This document shows, piece by piece, positions 23,501 to 31,194 of a stretch of DNA of 64,000 bases. The stretch is from Phoronis australis. Taxonomy: Eukaryota; Phoronida; Phoronidae. Each line of letters begins with the position of its first letter. The first letter of the stretch is position 1. The notes under the pieces are model-generated. The model was not told where the DNA came from and did no database searches. It worked only from the letters and a program-made list of their open reading frames with translations. Where the stretch lies: contig NMRA01000012.1 of NCBI GenBank assembly GCA_002633005.1, positions 335,479 through 399,478 of the forward strand. The letters are read 5' to 3'. Position numbers and translations under genes: made by a program.

Positions 23501-25517
23501 GAGCATGTATATTTGTTCTTTTTGAACTAAAATTAAGCTCTTTCTAGTTTTCACAAACATTTCAATCATTCATGAAAATTTCAAGCTATGCTGTGTTTTT
23601 GATTAAGTTCTGAAATTCATCCATTGGAGTTTATGGATATGAATTTCCCACAATTCGCTACTTTCGTCTTGCACAGTTCGGTGTGGCCCGTAACCAGGTT
23701 TATTTTCCACTGCAGCACATAAGAGCCCACCGAGACAAAACAGCTTTAAACTACTCATTCTACGAGGTGATCTCAGCCGACCAGTCCGCTCCCAAGCCAG
23801 TGCGTGACTTGCGCAGTCGCTGCCTCAACCCTGGACTGTATGCTCATCACTTGGAGAAGTGGCTGCTGTACTTCTCAAGCAAACAAGTTTGTAAATTCAG
23901 CCATACTTTGTTTTGTGATACAACTGATAACTGGTGAATTATACTAAATAGAGACTGCTTGAAAACTGTTTTCATTAAAATAGTTAATATCAATAGCGAG
24001 TTACGTTTTGGTTTACTATGCCTTAACTGATAATGCAGCTTTTTTGGAAAGCAATGTCGTCTGCTCCACGTCCACAAACATGATTCAGAAGTGCACTGTT
24101 GTTGTTATTGCTTTAAAAGACGAATGGAATTTTTGACTGTGAGGTTCCATTGTGTCATATTCCGTAGAATTTCTTCTTCGTGGGACATTAGGCTACTCTG
24201 ACTTAAGACCGTGAAGTGTTTCTTGTTCTTCTGCCTGTGTTTATGCAAGAGTCTTAAGATCTAATCCTCGAGTCCTATGTAGAATCAATTATGGTAAATT
24301 GTACAATTCCATTTGATGTTTAATGTTGTCAGTTTCCTGTGAGATTGGGTTTATGAGCCAATCCTTACTTATTCCAGATTCTCATCTTGGATGGTGGAAT
24401 GTTAAAGACGGAGCCAATCAAAGTGATGGACACAGTGCAGCAGTTCTTACATGTAGAACCCTACATGAACTACTCTAGTCACTTGAGGTACTTAAGTGCA
24501 GATGCACTCGCCATTTCTGTGATACTTAAATGACGTGAAAAATAGTATCCCTTTTTGAGGCACTTTTTTGTGGGAATAAATTTATTTGAATGCTCACATA
24601 TCAGAGCACCACACCACAAAAGTATGTATGCCTATGGGTGTATTTTTGGCAACTGTATGTTGTTTTGGAAATCTGATGGGTTGTTGTAAAATGCATATGT
24701 ATTATGTTTTGAGTGTAAAACTGTATATGACATTATATATGACTGTCATCTAATGAGGTATTGAGTGACTTTGAAGGTAACTAGCCGTATTAGCAAACCA
24801 GTATAAAGGAGTTTTAATAACGCACTGAGCTTGTTGAATGTGAAATTAGTACACACAGATAAAATTCTTTCTAGTGAGATACAATTATATTAAAAAGGAT
24901 GCGTTTGTTTGTTTCACAAAAACTGCACCATAGAATGTTTCATACAGTTTCCGAAAATATACTCCCCTTTCCAAAAAATACACCCAGCCGCGTATTCAGT
25001 TTCATTTGACGTTTTGACGGGTCGTTTTCCAAATACTTGTCCATAAGCCTATTTTCGGAAATTTCTAGTAGAAGGTTGTGTATGCATACATGAAGCCAAT
25101 ACAACGAAAGAAGGTTGAAATCATACTGTAAACATATTAGTATATTTTTGGCAGCCAAATCTTTGAAGAGAGTTGAAATTGAAGCCATTCCTCAACAGCT
25201 TTGTTCTTCATAGCTCCAAAAACAACAGAGTTGTGAAATTGCTTTATGACTGATGTCTTAGGATCATGTTGGGTCTCATTGTTGTGTTCTGTTTTTGCAG
25301 ATATGATGCCAAGAAAGGTTTCTTCTGCCAAATTAGAGATGACAATCACACAAAATGCCTCGGTAAAAGTAAGGGTAGGCTCTATCCGCAAATGGATGAT
25401 ACTTCGAGGCGATTTCTTTCTCAGTTTTATAAACTTTCGAATGTGGCTCTGTATAAGCTACTGAACAGAATCGGCCAACAGATTCCCGGTTGGTTAGAGG
25501 ATGAACTCGCCACATGA
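1481..25517 (+). CDS. NDST: Heparan sulfate N-deacetylase/N-sulfotransferase (whole gene, spliced)
   Basis: Golgi type II membrane enzyme that removes the N-acetyl group from GlcNAc in heparan sulfate and N-sulfates the freed amine with PAPS, the first modification step. Joining exons 1481-2509, 3780-3906, 8244-8359 (or 9142-9260), 18228-18413, 19072-19200, 19942-20124, 20521-20617, 21132-21255, 22926-23100, 23716-23886, 24378-24487 and 25301-25517 gives one open frame of 887 residues (888 with the alternative exon), against about 880 for vertebrate NDST1. Visible landmarks: a short basic cytoplasmic tail, a membrane segment at about 24-42, DIDD (324-327), HxxxH (396/400), PAPS loop GPQKTG (618-623, Lys621), TFEE (Glu649), His723, and Cys825/Cys835. 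All sit a constant seven residues later than the corresponding residues I recall for human NDST1. Every junction has GT/AG and matching phase. The start has A at -3 and an in-frame stop just upstream. The invertebrate single-copy versus NDST1-4 relation is not resolved. Confidence 0.96.
2510..3779 (+). other. NDST intron 1
   Basis: AT-rich intronic sequence between exons 1 and 2 with GT…AG ends. Short open frames on both strands (for example 3402-3635) overlap each other and resemble nothing. I see no repeat or RNA feature. Confidence 0.7.
3780..3906 (+). CDS. NDST: NDST exon 2, residues 344-385 plus split codon
   Basis: The acceptor is CTTTGCAG. The exon encodes [19 protein letters not shown] and GDDMLL, conserved in NDSTs just ahead of the zinc-binding segment. 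It is 127 nt long and ends in phase 1 (TTG|GTGAGT). Skipping both downstream alternatives would bring a stop early in exon 4. Confidence 0.95.
3907..8243 (+). other. NDST intron 2 (4.3 kb)
   Basis: AT-rich intron. A block at about 5455-5810 contains CCCTCG/CGAGGG-type ends and runs of CCCC that look like an old repeat, but its boundaries are not clear. Otherwise I see only short shadow frames. Confidence 0.6.
8244..8359 (+). CDS. NDST: NDST exon 3a (canonical alternative), residues 386-424
   Basis: The acceptor is TTTCTTACAG and the donor AAG|GTAATT. The exon is 116 nt, phase 1 in and phase 0 out. It encodes [15 protein letters not shown] followed by the sequon NLT. His396 and His400 form the HxxxH that, with the aspartate of DIDD, is expected to hold the catalytic zinc of the deacetylase. 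The HMWxHxQPH core matches the family consensus, so this is the canonical version. A GATGTT microsatellite begins about 20 bases after the donor. Confidence 0.94.
8379..8411. repeat. (GATGTT)n microsatellite
   Basis: About five tandem GATGTT hexamers lie 20 bases downstream of the exon 3a donor, inside the intron. Because they are hexameric they leave frames open on both strands, which explains the short shadow ORFs here. Confidence 0.85.
9142..9260 (+). CDS. NDST: NDST exon 3b (alternative, mutually exclusive with 3a)
   Basis: The acceptor is TTCTTCGTAG and the donor GAG|GTAAGA. The exon is 119 nt, phase 1 in and phase 0 out, exactly like exon 3a but one codon longer. Read in that frame it encodes 40 residues: [16 protein letters not shown], the sequon NES, then [11 protein letters not shown]. 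It keeps FWWF, the HxxxH pair, the glutamine and the sequon position of exon 3a, but changes about 60% of the residues. Including both exons gives a stop (TAA) at codon 33 of 3b; skipping both gives a stop early in exon 4. The 3a-3b spacing is 782 nt. Transcript support is not visible from DNA, but the intact frame and splice sites argue for function. Confidence 0.82.
9521..9989 (+). mobile_element. Penelope-like retroelement 3' remnant with inverted arm
   Basis: The + frame at about 9753-9890 encodes [20 protein letters not shown] then a GG…L…VWNN block. I recognise this as the tail of the GIY-YIG endonuclease region of Penelope-like reverse transcriptases. Positions 9521-9662 and 9848-9989 are imperfect inverted copies of one another (about 142 bp each), so the coding tail end and following sequence are flanked by a reverse-oriented copy, a layout common in Penelope elements. 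No reverse transcriptase core is present, so the copy is 5'-truncated and dead. Confidence 0.6.
9990..11683 (+). other. NDST intron 3, proximal part
   Basis: AT-rich sequence with no recognisable coding, RNA or repeat structure. Confidence 0.5.
11688..11749. repeat. 21-bp tandem repeat, three copies
   Basis: AACAATCATGTTTACACATG plus one base is repeated about three times. Each unit is itself partly palindromic (GTTTACACATGTAAAC), so the array can fold. Confidence 0.85.
11750..15861 (+). other. NDST intron 3, central part
   Basis: No exon is recognised. 12015-12990 is less AT-rich than its surroundings, with a 134-codon open frame on the - strand (12419-12015) that I cannot match to any family; it may be an old interspersed repeat. 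12880-12950 is a C-rich pyrimidine tract. 14431-14475 has a GAAGTTAA…TTAACTTC inverted repeat, and 14517-14526 reads GGTATAAAAG, a TATA-like string of unknown meaning. Confidence 0.4.
15862..18063. repeat. 1.1-kb tandem duplication with N at the junction
   Basis: 15862-16972 and 16974-18063 are nearly identical direct copies. Both start at ACAAATA.TAAAGTTGTC and both end at CTGATGAATCTTATCA. They differ only by scattered substitutions and small indels. The single N at 16973 falls exactly between them. This may be a real tandem duplication within the NDST intron or two haplotypes placed side by side by the assembler. Each copy carries a tRNA-derived SINE-like segment. Confidence 0.9.
16250..16500 (+). 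mobile_element. tRNA-derived SINE-like segment (copy 1)
   Basis: GTGGGTTCGAGTCCCGC at about 16321-16337 contains a consensus RNA polymerase III B box (GGTTCGAGTCC) and folds as a T-arm with a 5-bp stem. Upstream sequence does not form a full cloverleaf, so it is not a functional tRNA gene. It recurs at about 17442-17458 in the second copy of the 1.1-kb duplication. Boundaries are approximate. Confidence 0.5.
18228..18413 (+). CDS. NDST: NDST exon 4, residues 425-486
   Basis: The acceptor is TTCTGTTACAG, with phase 0 at both ends. It encodes [20 protein letters not shown] and [11 protein letters not shown]-like sequence ([13 protein letters not shown]), then [10 protein letters not shown]. 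These strongly conserved blocks belong to the deacetylase domain. Confidence 0.96.
18623..18937. mobile_element. Palindromic foldback element built of ~19-bp tandem units
   Basis: The outer ends are inverted: ATTATACACACGAGCATCGC on the left, and its near complement ending at about 18936. The arms, about 150 bp each, are made of degenerate units of about 19 bp resembling AAAATCACGCATACGAAC on the left and the inverse on the right, meeting near 18780. The whole 315 bp could snap back into one hairpin. No coding capacity. It resembles foldback-type transposons whose inverted repeats consist of short tandem repeats. Target duplication not resolved. Confidence 0.7.
19072..19200 (+). CDS. NDST: NDST exon 5, residues 487-529
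   Basis: The acceptor is TTACCTGCAG and the donor CCA|GTGAGT, phase 0 at both ends. It encodes [19 protein letters not shown] and [12 protein letters not shown], diagnostic for NDST. Confidence 0.96.
19201..19941 (+). other. NDST intron 5
   Basis: Intronic. About 19645-19690 has CAGTGGGCCC…CCTGCGCACATCTG, loosely similar to the SINE-like segment near 16436-16475, so it may be a decayed copy of the same repeat. Confidence 0.35.
19942..20124 (+). CDS. NDST: NDST exon 6, residues 530-590
   Basis: The acceptor is TTTGTTCAG and the donor TCG|GTGAGT, phase 0 at both ends. It encodes [20 protein letters not shown] then a [15 protein letters not shown] block, the end of the N-deacetylase region before the linker to the sulfotransferase. 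Confidence 0.96.
20521..20617 (+). CDS. NDST: NDST exon 7, residues 591-622 plus split Gly623
   Basis: Begins the sulfotransferase domain: [18 protein letters not shown], the 5'-phosphosulfate-binding loop for PAPS with catalytic Lys621. The exon is 97 nt and ends in phase 1, splitting the loop glycine across the intron. Confidence 0.96.
21132..21255 (+). CDS. NDST: NDST exon 8, residues 623-663 plus split Trp664
   Basis: The acceptor is ATTATTCCAG. It continues the PAPS loop (STALYTFL) and carries [11 protein letters not shown], in which Glu649 corresponds to the catalytic base of NDST sulfotransferases, and NYYKGIDW. Ends in phase 2 (ACTG|GTCAGT). Confidence 0.96.
21256..22925 (+). other. 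NDST intron 8 (1.7 kb)
   Basis: Contains a MITE at 21872-22058. The rest is AT-rich with no other recognised structure. Confidence 0.6.
21872..22058 (+). mobile_element. Short MITE-like repeat, copy 1
   Basis: It begins AATTGACCTATTGC and ends in an approximate inverse (TGATTGGTCAATT). The interior shares GGGTAAAATGGTGGCTTGGA and the following 60 bp with the element at 54279-54435, which lies in the opposite orientation. Non-coding; the shared 60-76-codon open frames in the two copies come from this repeat. Confidence 0.65.
22926..23100 (+). CDS. NDST: NDST exon 9, residues 664-722
   Basis: The acceptor is CTACCAATAG and the donor CAG|GTATGT. It encodes [36 protein letters not shown] and [11 protein letters not shown]. 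The EKS…YFD and RAYSWYQ blocks form the 3'-phosphate PAPS-binding part of the sulfotransferase fold. Confidence 0.96.
23381..23506. repeat. 63-bp tandem repeat, two copies
   Basis: GATCAATCAATAAATC begins each unit, at 23381 and 23444. The two copies differ at a few sites. Intronic (NDST intron 9). Confidence 0.9.
23716..23886 (+). CDS. NDST: NDST exon 10, residues 723-779
   Basis: The acceptor is TTCCACTGCAG. It encodes [20 protein letters not shown], then [19 protein letters not shown]. His723 corresponds to the His in the family's HQRAHxD motif that acts near the acceptor. The donor CAA|GTTTGT is weaker than the others in this gene. Confidence 0.95.
24378..24487 (+). CDS. NDST: NDST exon 11, residues 780-815 plus split Arg816
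   Basis: The acceptor is TATTCCAG. It encodes [20 protein letters not shown] and the following QQFLHVEP. Ends in phase 2 at TTGAG|GTACTT. Confidence 0.96.
24488..25300 (+). other. NDST intron 11
   Basis: AT-rich intron with ordinary GT…AG ends. No other structure seen. Confidence 0.7.
25301..25517 (+). CDS. NDST: NDST exon 12 (last coding), residues 816-887
   Basis: The acceptor is GTTTTTGCAG. It encodes [24 protein letters not shown]: Cys825 and Cys835 match the disulfide pair and Lys840 the PAPS-contacting lysine of the NDST sulfotransferase. [14 protein letters not shown] block then leads to the C-terminal WLEDELAT and TGA at 25515-25517. Confidence 0.96.
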
Positions 25518-26213
25518 CTAGTTAACAATACAACAATAGGTAATTTTGAAAACTTGTTGTAACAGAACATGAAGTGGGGTTGTGAAAACCCATTAGAACG
25601 CTCTTGAGACCTTGTATTTTTGTACTTATATTTATGAATTGAGCATATATAAATAGTTTGACCCACATTCTACCATGTATAATGTGAGGCTGATACTAGC
25701 AATTATGATTATAAGAAAAAGTTATTTTATGAAATGCAAGTGGTGCCAAGATTGACTGCCTTATATCTTTGTGAATGCCTGGGTCACGAGAATTTTGGGC
25801 CCCAAAATGTACACAACTTGCTTATCTTTGGATAACTATCAATCAGTTTCAGTAATACTGTGTCATATTTGGGGAGTAAGTACCCACTTTACTAAAGGAG
25901 ATACGAAATGTTTCTTTTGTCTCATGCTTATTCTACTAGTATCATATTCGCATAAAAACTTAAAGTGACATTTTGTACGAGAAAATAATTTTACAGAACT
26001 GACTGTCATGCAGAATCAAACTCGCCAGCTCCGATCTCCCACCGAGCCAAATCCCACACATAAACTCCAGAGTATTTATTTATGTCAATATGGTAAAGTT
26101 ACCGGCCCTGATTTCATCGAATGTCTCGAAGGCTACGGCAACCATTGGCGATTTGTAATTAACTCACAAAAACATAACAAATTATGTTGTCTTATAACTC
26201 TGGTCAAAGCTTA

Positions 26214-26575
26214 ATAACTTCAACAAGTCTCCCACCCAACAATAATAACTTAACAAGTCTATCCCACCCAACAATAATAATAACTTCAACAAGTCTACCC
26301 CACCCAACAATAATAACTTAACAAGTCTATCCCACCCAACAATAATAACTTCAACAAGTCTATCCCACCCAACAATAATAACTTAACAAGTCTATCCCAC
26401 CCAACAATAATAACTTCAACAAGTCTATCCCACCCAACAATAATAACTTCAACAAGTCTATCCCACCCAACAATAATAACTTCAACAAGTCTATCCCACC
26501 CAACAATAACTTCAACAAGACTATCCCACCCAACAATAATAACTTCAACAAGACTGTCCCACCCAACAATAATCA
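26214..26575. repeat. 32-33-bp minisatellite, ~11 copies
   Basis: The unit contains CTTCAACAAGTCTATCCCAC then CCAACAATAATAA. Variants alternate between CTTCAACAAG and CTTAACAAG. The open frames seen here on the - strand are artefacts of the repeat. It lies within the probable NDST 3' UTR. Confidence 0.93.
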
Positions 26576-27517
26576 CAAAAAATGCATTTTGTCCATAAAA
26601 ATGATGTCCCTTTAACGCCCACCCCAATTTTTGTTTTTCCCCAATTTAAGCACCCTGGACATTGCATGCACTTGTATGGTATTACCTCTTTTCTTTTACG
26701 AAGATTTTTTTAAAATGTAATATATGACGTCACTTCTCTTTTTTCTTCTGTGAAGATTTATTTACAATTTAATATAATGATGCCAGCTGTAACATCCACC
26801 AAGAGCACTTAAAGAGTCACGAGACTGTTGGGTGACAAATGTACTCATCATATTTCACCATTATGAATCACAGAATCAGACTTAGCAACAGTTGTCTGGT
26901 GCGTTGGTCAACAGTGACTGTTAATACTTTCACAGCATTAGTAGCGGGTCGCTTCTCATTTCTTTCCCACCACTGCCAGTGAGTTTACTAGTCATTGATC
27001 TTGTTGGACGTCACTTTCATATTTTATCTCCAGCCTGCACAAATTGTGTTTTACAAAGGTTGTATTTGTCAGCAGAGAATGTTAAACCTGGATTTTGAAG
27101 CTATATTTTACTAAGAAATGCTATTTGACTAGAAAATTTGTAATTCTTAGTTCCTATTATGTACAGTGTAGTTAACCAATGTACTTAATACGAGTAAAAT
27201 TTTGTGCAAAATAAGGTAGACCGTCACCTGGGTGCCAATTTTGTAATTCACATCAATTTTTGCACGTTTCTTCCGATTACACAGAAAGATATTTAGTTTC
27301 CGTTGTAATGTAAATGAAGGGCTGAGAAGGGTACTTGCCAATATTTTTGAAGTTTGGTCTTTTAGCAGGTCTTGTAAATATTGTATATTTCTTGTATGTA
27401 CAGTGTAGTGTATTTTAGTCAATAATGATTGTGAACTGCACTTTTGCATTTTAATGCCTTAATGTTCATGATATTCGTGAACTAACATATTGTAAAAGAA
27501 TGTCTGTAGTTTTTATA

Positions 27518-27523
27518 AATAAA
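27518..27523 (+). terminator. Probable NDST poly(A) signal AATAAA
   Basis: AATAAA, followed 20-40 bases later by a T/G-rich stretch (TTGTTTTCACCAGTTGCTG). Best + strand candidate downstream of the NDST stop. Confidence 0.5.
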
Positions 27524-27540
27524 ACCCTTTAACCTATTCC

Positions 27541-30161
27541 TTGTTTTCACCAGTTGCTGTTAACAAGCTCGTTTGATGCTCAGGAGTTAAATTTGGACAC
27601 TCAAGAGATTGTTTATACACACAAAGATTTTACGAAACCAACCTCTGCGCTATTGGCTCTCCATTCTGAAAGTACCAATCGTGTATGAACAGACTTTTAG
27701 TTGGAAGCTTTCAATATTATTGATTGCACTTGTCTTTGGAGCATTGTGGTAAACCTGGAAAAGAATTGGGACTACCAGCTGTTATCAATTTGCGTTTACA
27801 TAACTGAGTGAATTTATGCCACACACTTGCTTCAACTTGCATGACCTGTGAAGGTTGTACAAACATGCACTGTTATCAAGAACTGTCCTGCAAGGTTGGG
27901 GTTGTTGACCTTGCAACTCCATCTAGTTAACAAGGCAATTAACAACTAAACATGGGAGTGTTGGAATGGTTTTCATCAATGTGGCTTCTTTCAGTTTGGG
28001 GATTTAACTTCAAGCTTCTGAAATGCAATGGTTAAAGTTGTGTAGGACCCTATAAAAATGAACAAATTTGGCAAATTTTGGAACATCGTATCTCAGAAAT
28101 AAATTGGATTCACATGAAACTTTCAGATACAATGATTAACTCACTTATTCTCTGTAAGGTATTTTTTTAACAATGTTCCACTTTTGTGTGAGGAGCTATC
28201 CAAAATTATAGTACTTATGATTTTTATGAGAAATCTTGAAAGTTGATAAAACGCAAAATTATTTTAGAAAAGTAACAGCATTTTTGATAACTCACCTTGA
28301 ACATTTATCTCAAATAAAATTTGATCGGTGATTAATACTGTTGTTTTGTTACCAATGTACCTTTCTTTTTTGGTAAATTTTACTAAAAGACACGTGACCC
28401 AATTACCAACAGTTTGCTAAAAAGTCAAAAATTAAGTTCTGCGGCCTTTCTACTTTCAGAAAAATATACACTTTTAAACTTTTCTACATATTTTGTCAAA
28501 TTTTTGTCAAATGCACAGATAAGATCCACATAACCTAAAGAATGTACTTGGAAATCCTGTATAGGCAATGGAGTATACCAAGTGCACACTTGATTTGTTC
28601 ACTGAGCAGCAATTTTGAATGCTAAGCGACATCATACGTACACTGCTCTAAAACATCAACTGAAAGTTGACCAGTACCTATTATAATAACAGTACAGACT
28701 ACCACAATCACATGTACAACACGCGTAATAAACACAAACAAAGGAGCATTTCGCACCACCAACAGTGCAGATTTAAATCTAAATCAATGCAATTATTTTT
28801 TAGCAAATCCATCAAGTACCTCTTTCAAATTCAAAAACCTAGATAAAGCTGTCCTTTTTGTTCTTCGGCTTATTCAGACTCCTTCATAATATCCATGAAG
28901 TGTGAGTGACAAGTCATTTAGTATCACCTGTATACTTTGCTCTTGACTTGAAGTATTGTTGTACTGACTTCCAACAGTGTACTACACAGACATTAGGCAT
29001 ACGGTACACAGTGGGCAGGAATCACAAAAAGTGTAGAAGTGGACAACACGTGGAAGGAATAGGTGAGGATTTCACTTTTAAATGCCAGTAACTGCCATTT
29101 TTACACCAAAACTAAATAACGTAAAAAGGTAATCTCAAAACAGCATTAAACCCATGCTTTTTGTCAAACAACAAGCTCTCTTTCTTCACCATTTACTGCA
29201 GTAAAATTGGCCTTGTCTTGTTCCTTGCCTACTTTTGCGTAAAGTTAACTGTGGCTGGGGAAATCTCATATTTTGTAATTTCTTCAGACCAAACTCATAG
29301 CAGACGGTCAGTATTTCCATAGCCCGGAAATCATTTTTCATCAGAGTAAAGAACAATTAGAGACTTCAATTACACTAATAAACATCAAAACTTAGTTTTT
29401 TGACAGAAAGCATGGGTTAAATCCCGCTTTAATATTCTAGTCTCTGAGGCTTTTTAAAGTATTATTATGGCATGCAGTACCACACAAAGGTTTGAACACA
29501 ATGATAACACGGTACACAGTATTGTAAACGGTGGTCAGGGTATACCTAAGCTTGCCCTTGTCCTTTAAAAGCCATTAAATCTATAATTTACTTGAATGGC
29601 AAAACTGACCATCAAAGTTGATACAACACATTCATATTATACAATATTATACAATATTACCAGTGTCGAGTACTAGTCATTTTACCTTACAACATCACAT
29701 CTGCTACACACAACAGCCAAATATTTATACATAAATTTGAAATTCAAAACAGCAGTGAACATTTTTAAGAAAAAAGAATTTTAAGTTCATATTTTTCTTT
29801 GCCTTTCCACAATCACACAAAAGAAAGTGTTCCGTTCACTCTTGACATTTTCTTGAAATACTACAGATTTAAGGAGCCTACTATGAAACACAAACTCAAG
29901 TGGCAGCAAGATCAGTATCAAAGTCTATAATGCTTGAAACAAGTCAACTTACAAGGAGACAACATACAACAAACTAACTTTTCCACGTACAAATGTAGTA
30001 AAAAGCTGGTCCTGAAGTGGCACAGCACCACTCTCATTCTAAGATATTTACCCAAAAGGAAACACCAGACAAGCACTTGTCCTACTTCTTCTCACGCAAT
30101 TGTACAGCACTATCTCGTATCCTAATTGTTATGTAATTCATCACTGTTATGCGGGCAAACT
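27541..30161. other. Intergenic region between convergent NDST and ACSL
   Basis: AT-rich sequence with no recognisable exon or repeat. Short + strand frames at 28906-29091 and 29934-30125 look like chance. Confidence 0.5.
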
Positions 30162-30167
30162 TTTATT
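30162..30167 (-). terminator. Candidate ACSL poly(A) signal
   Basis: TTTATT on the + strand reads AATAAA on the - strand, about 880 nt beyond the ACSL stop. Several other A/T-rich candidates exist, so this is only a possibility. Confidence 0.3.
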
Positions 30168-30442
30168 AGTGCATTTTCAGTTGTGTCAGTTCTACATGTG
30201 GAATGTATTGTTCTTCCCTTATTAATTAATTGAGAAAAGCCCAGCAGTCTACAAAGTAGGTAAGTCATGTAACACGCTTTTTTACATCTGCGACAAAGGA
30301 AAGTTCAATCCAACATGGGCTAACTGGAATAAACTAAAAATATCAATACTTGGACGACAAATGCAAATTCTAAGAAAACGGAACAGTTCATAAAGTTCCA
30401 GCACTACCCTGACAATAGATTACCTACAAACCAAAATGAGCA

Positions 30443-30800
30443 AACTTGAATGACTGGATTGCCTAATGAGTCAGAATAATCAGTGGACTGAATTTTGAAT
30501 GACTGGATTGTCTAACGAGTCACAATTATCGATAGCACTGAATGTTGAATGACTGGACTGTCTAACGAGGCACAATTATCAACAACACTGAATTTTGAAT
30601 GACTGGACTGTCTAACGAGTCACAATTATCGATAACACTGAATGTTGAATGACTGGACAATCTAAACAGTCACAATTATCAGTAACACTGAATGTTGAAC
30701 AGCTAGACTGCCTAGCCAGGCAGTTGTCTTTAACACAGAGTATTGAATGACTGGACTGTCTAACAACTTACAGTAGCCAGTAACACTGAATGTTGAATAA
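30443..30800. repeat. 50-bp minisatellite, ~7 copies
   Basis: Each unit starts TTGAATGACTGGA and continues with a variant of CTGTCTAACGAGTCACAATT. Start points are spaced 48-50 bp (30446, 30495, 30545, 30595, 30645, 30695, 30743, 30793). Copies are diverged. It lies downstream of the ACSL stop, probably in its 3' UTR. Confidence 0.9.
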
Positions 30801-31044
30801 TACAATTCATTCAGACAACTGTGAAACTATACAAAATGCTTATGAAAGCCAATAGTTTGTGTTTTGCGTTAGCTAAAATTACAACTTCCCAGTTATTTTA
30901 GATAAGTAAAGAGATGTTGATACTGTGACAATCAGTTTCCTACAAGAAGCCTTCACTTCCATAGAGTGAACAGAATGAATGACTGGACATGAGACATAAA
31001 CTGCGCATTTTTAGAAAAGACAATGCCATCAATGCCTTGAGCTA

Positions 31045-31194
31045 TCACAGTGAAGCGGCTCCGTGTTTTTTATACAAATCCGCTATCTCCTTCTCAAAGA
31101 ACTTCTTCAGGTCATTTCTCTTGGACTTGAATGTTGGTGTGAGAAGACCGTTTTCCACACTGAATAGTTCGTGGTGCAGATAGACTCCTTTAAC
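31045..31194 (-). CDS. ACSL: ACSL exon 18 (last coding), residues 641-689
   Basis: Encodes [26 protein letters not shown], then [18 protein letters not shown] and TGA. This is the conserved C-terminal ACSL block with an acyl-CoA synthetase C-lobe lysine region. Confidence 0.96.
   Translation of the reverse strand, partial: VKGVYLHHELFSVENGLLTPTFKSKRNDLKKFFEKEIADLYKKHGAASL

Larger units (their letters stand above)
25518..27540 (+). other. NDST 3' UTR (inferred)
   Basis: About 2 kb of non-coding sequence between the stop codon and a poly(A) signal at 27518. It includes the 33-bp minisatellite at 26214-26575. Extent is inferred from the signal only. Confidence 0.5.

Noticed and set aside
26295-26627. 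110-codon - strand ORF with VGWDRLVEVI-like repeats
   Set aside because: 33-bp minisatellite in the probable NDST 3' UTR.
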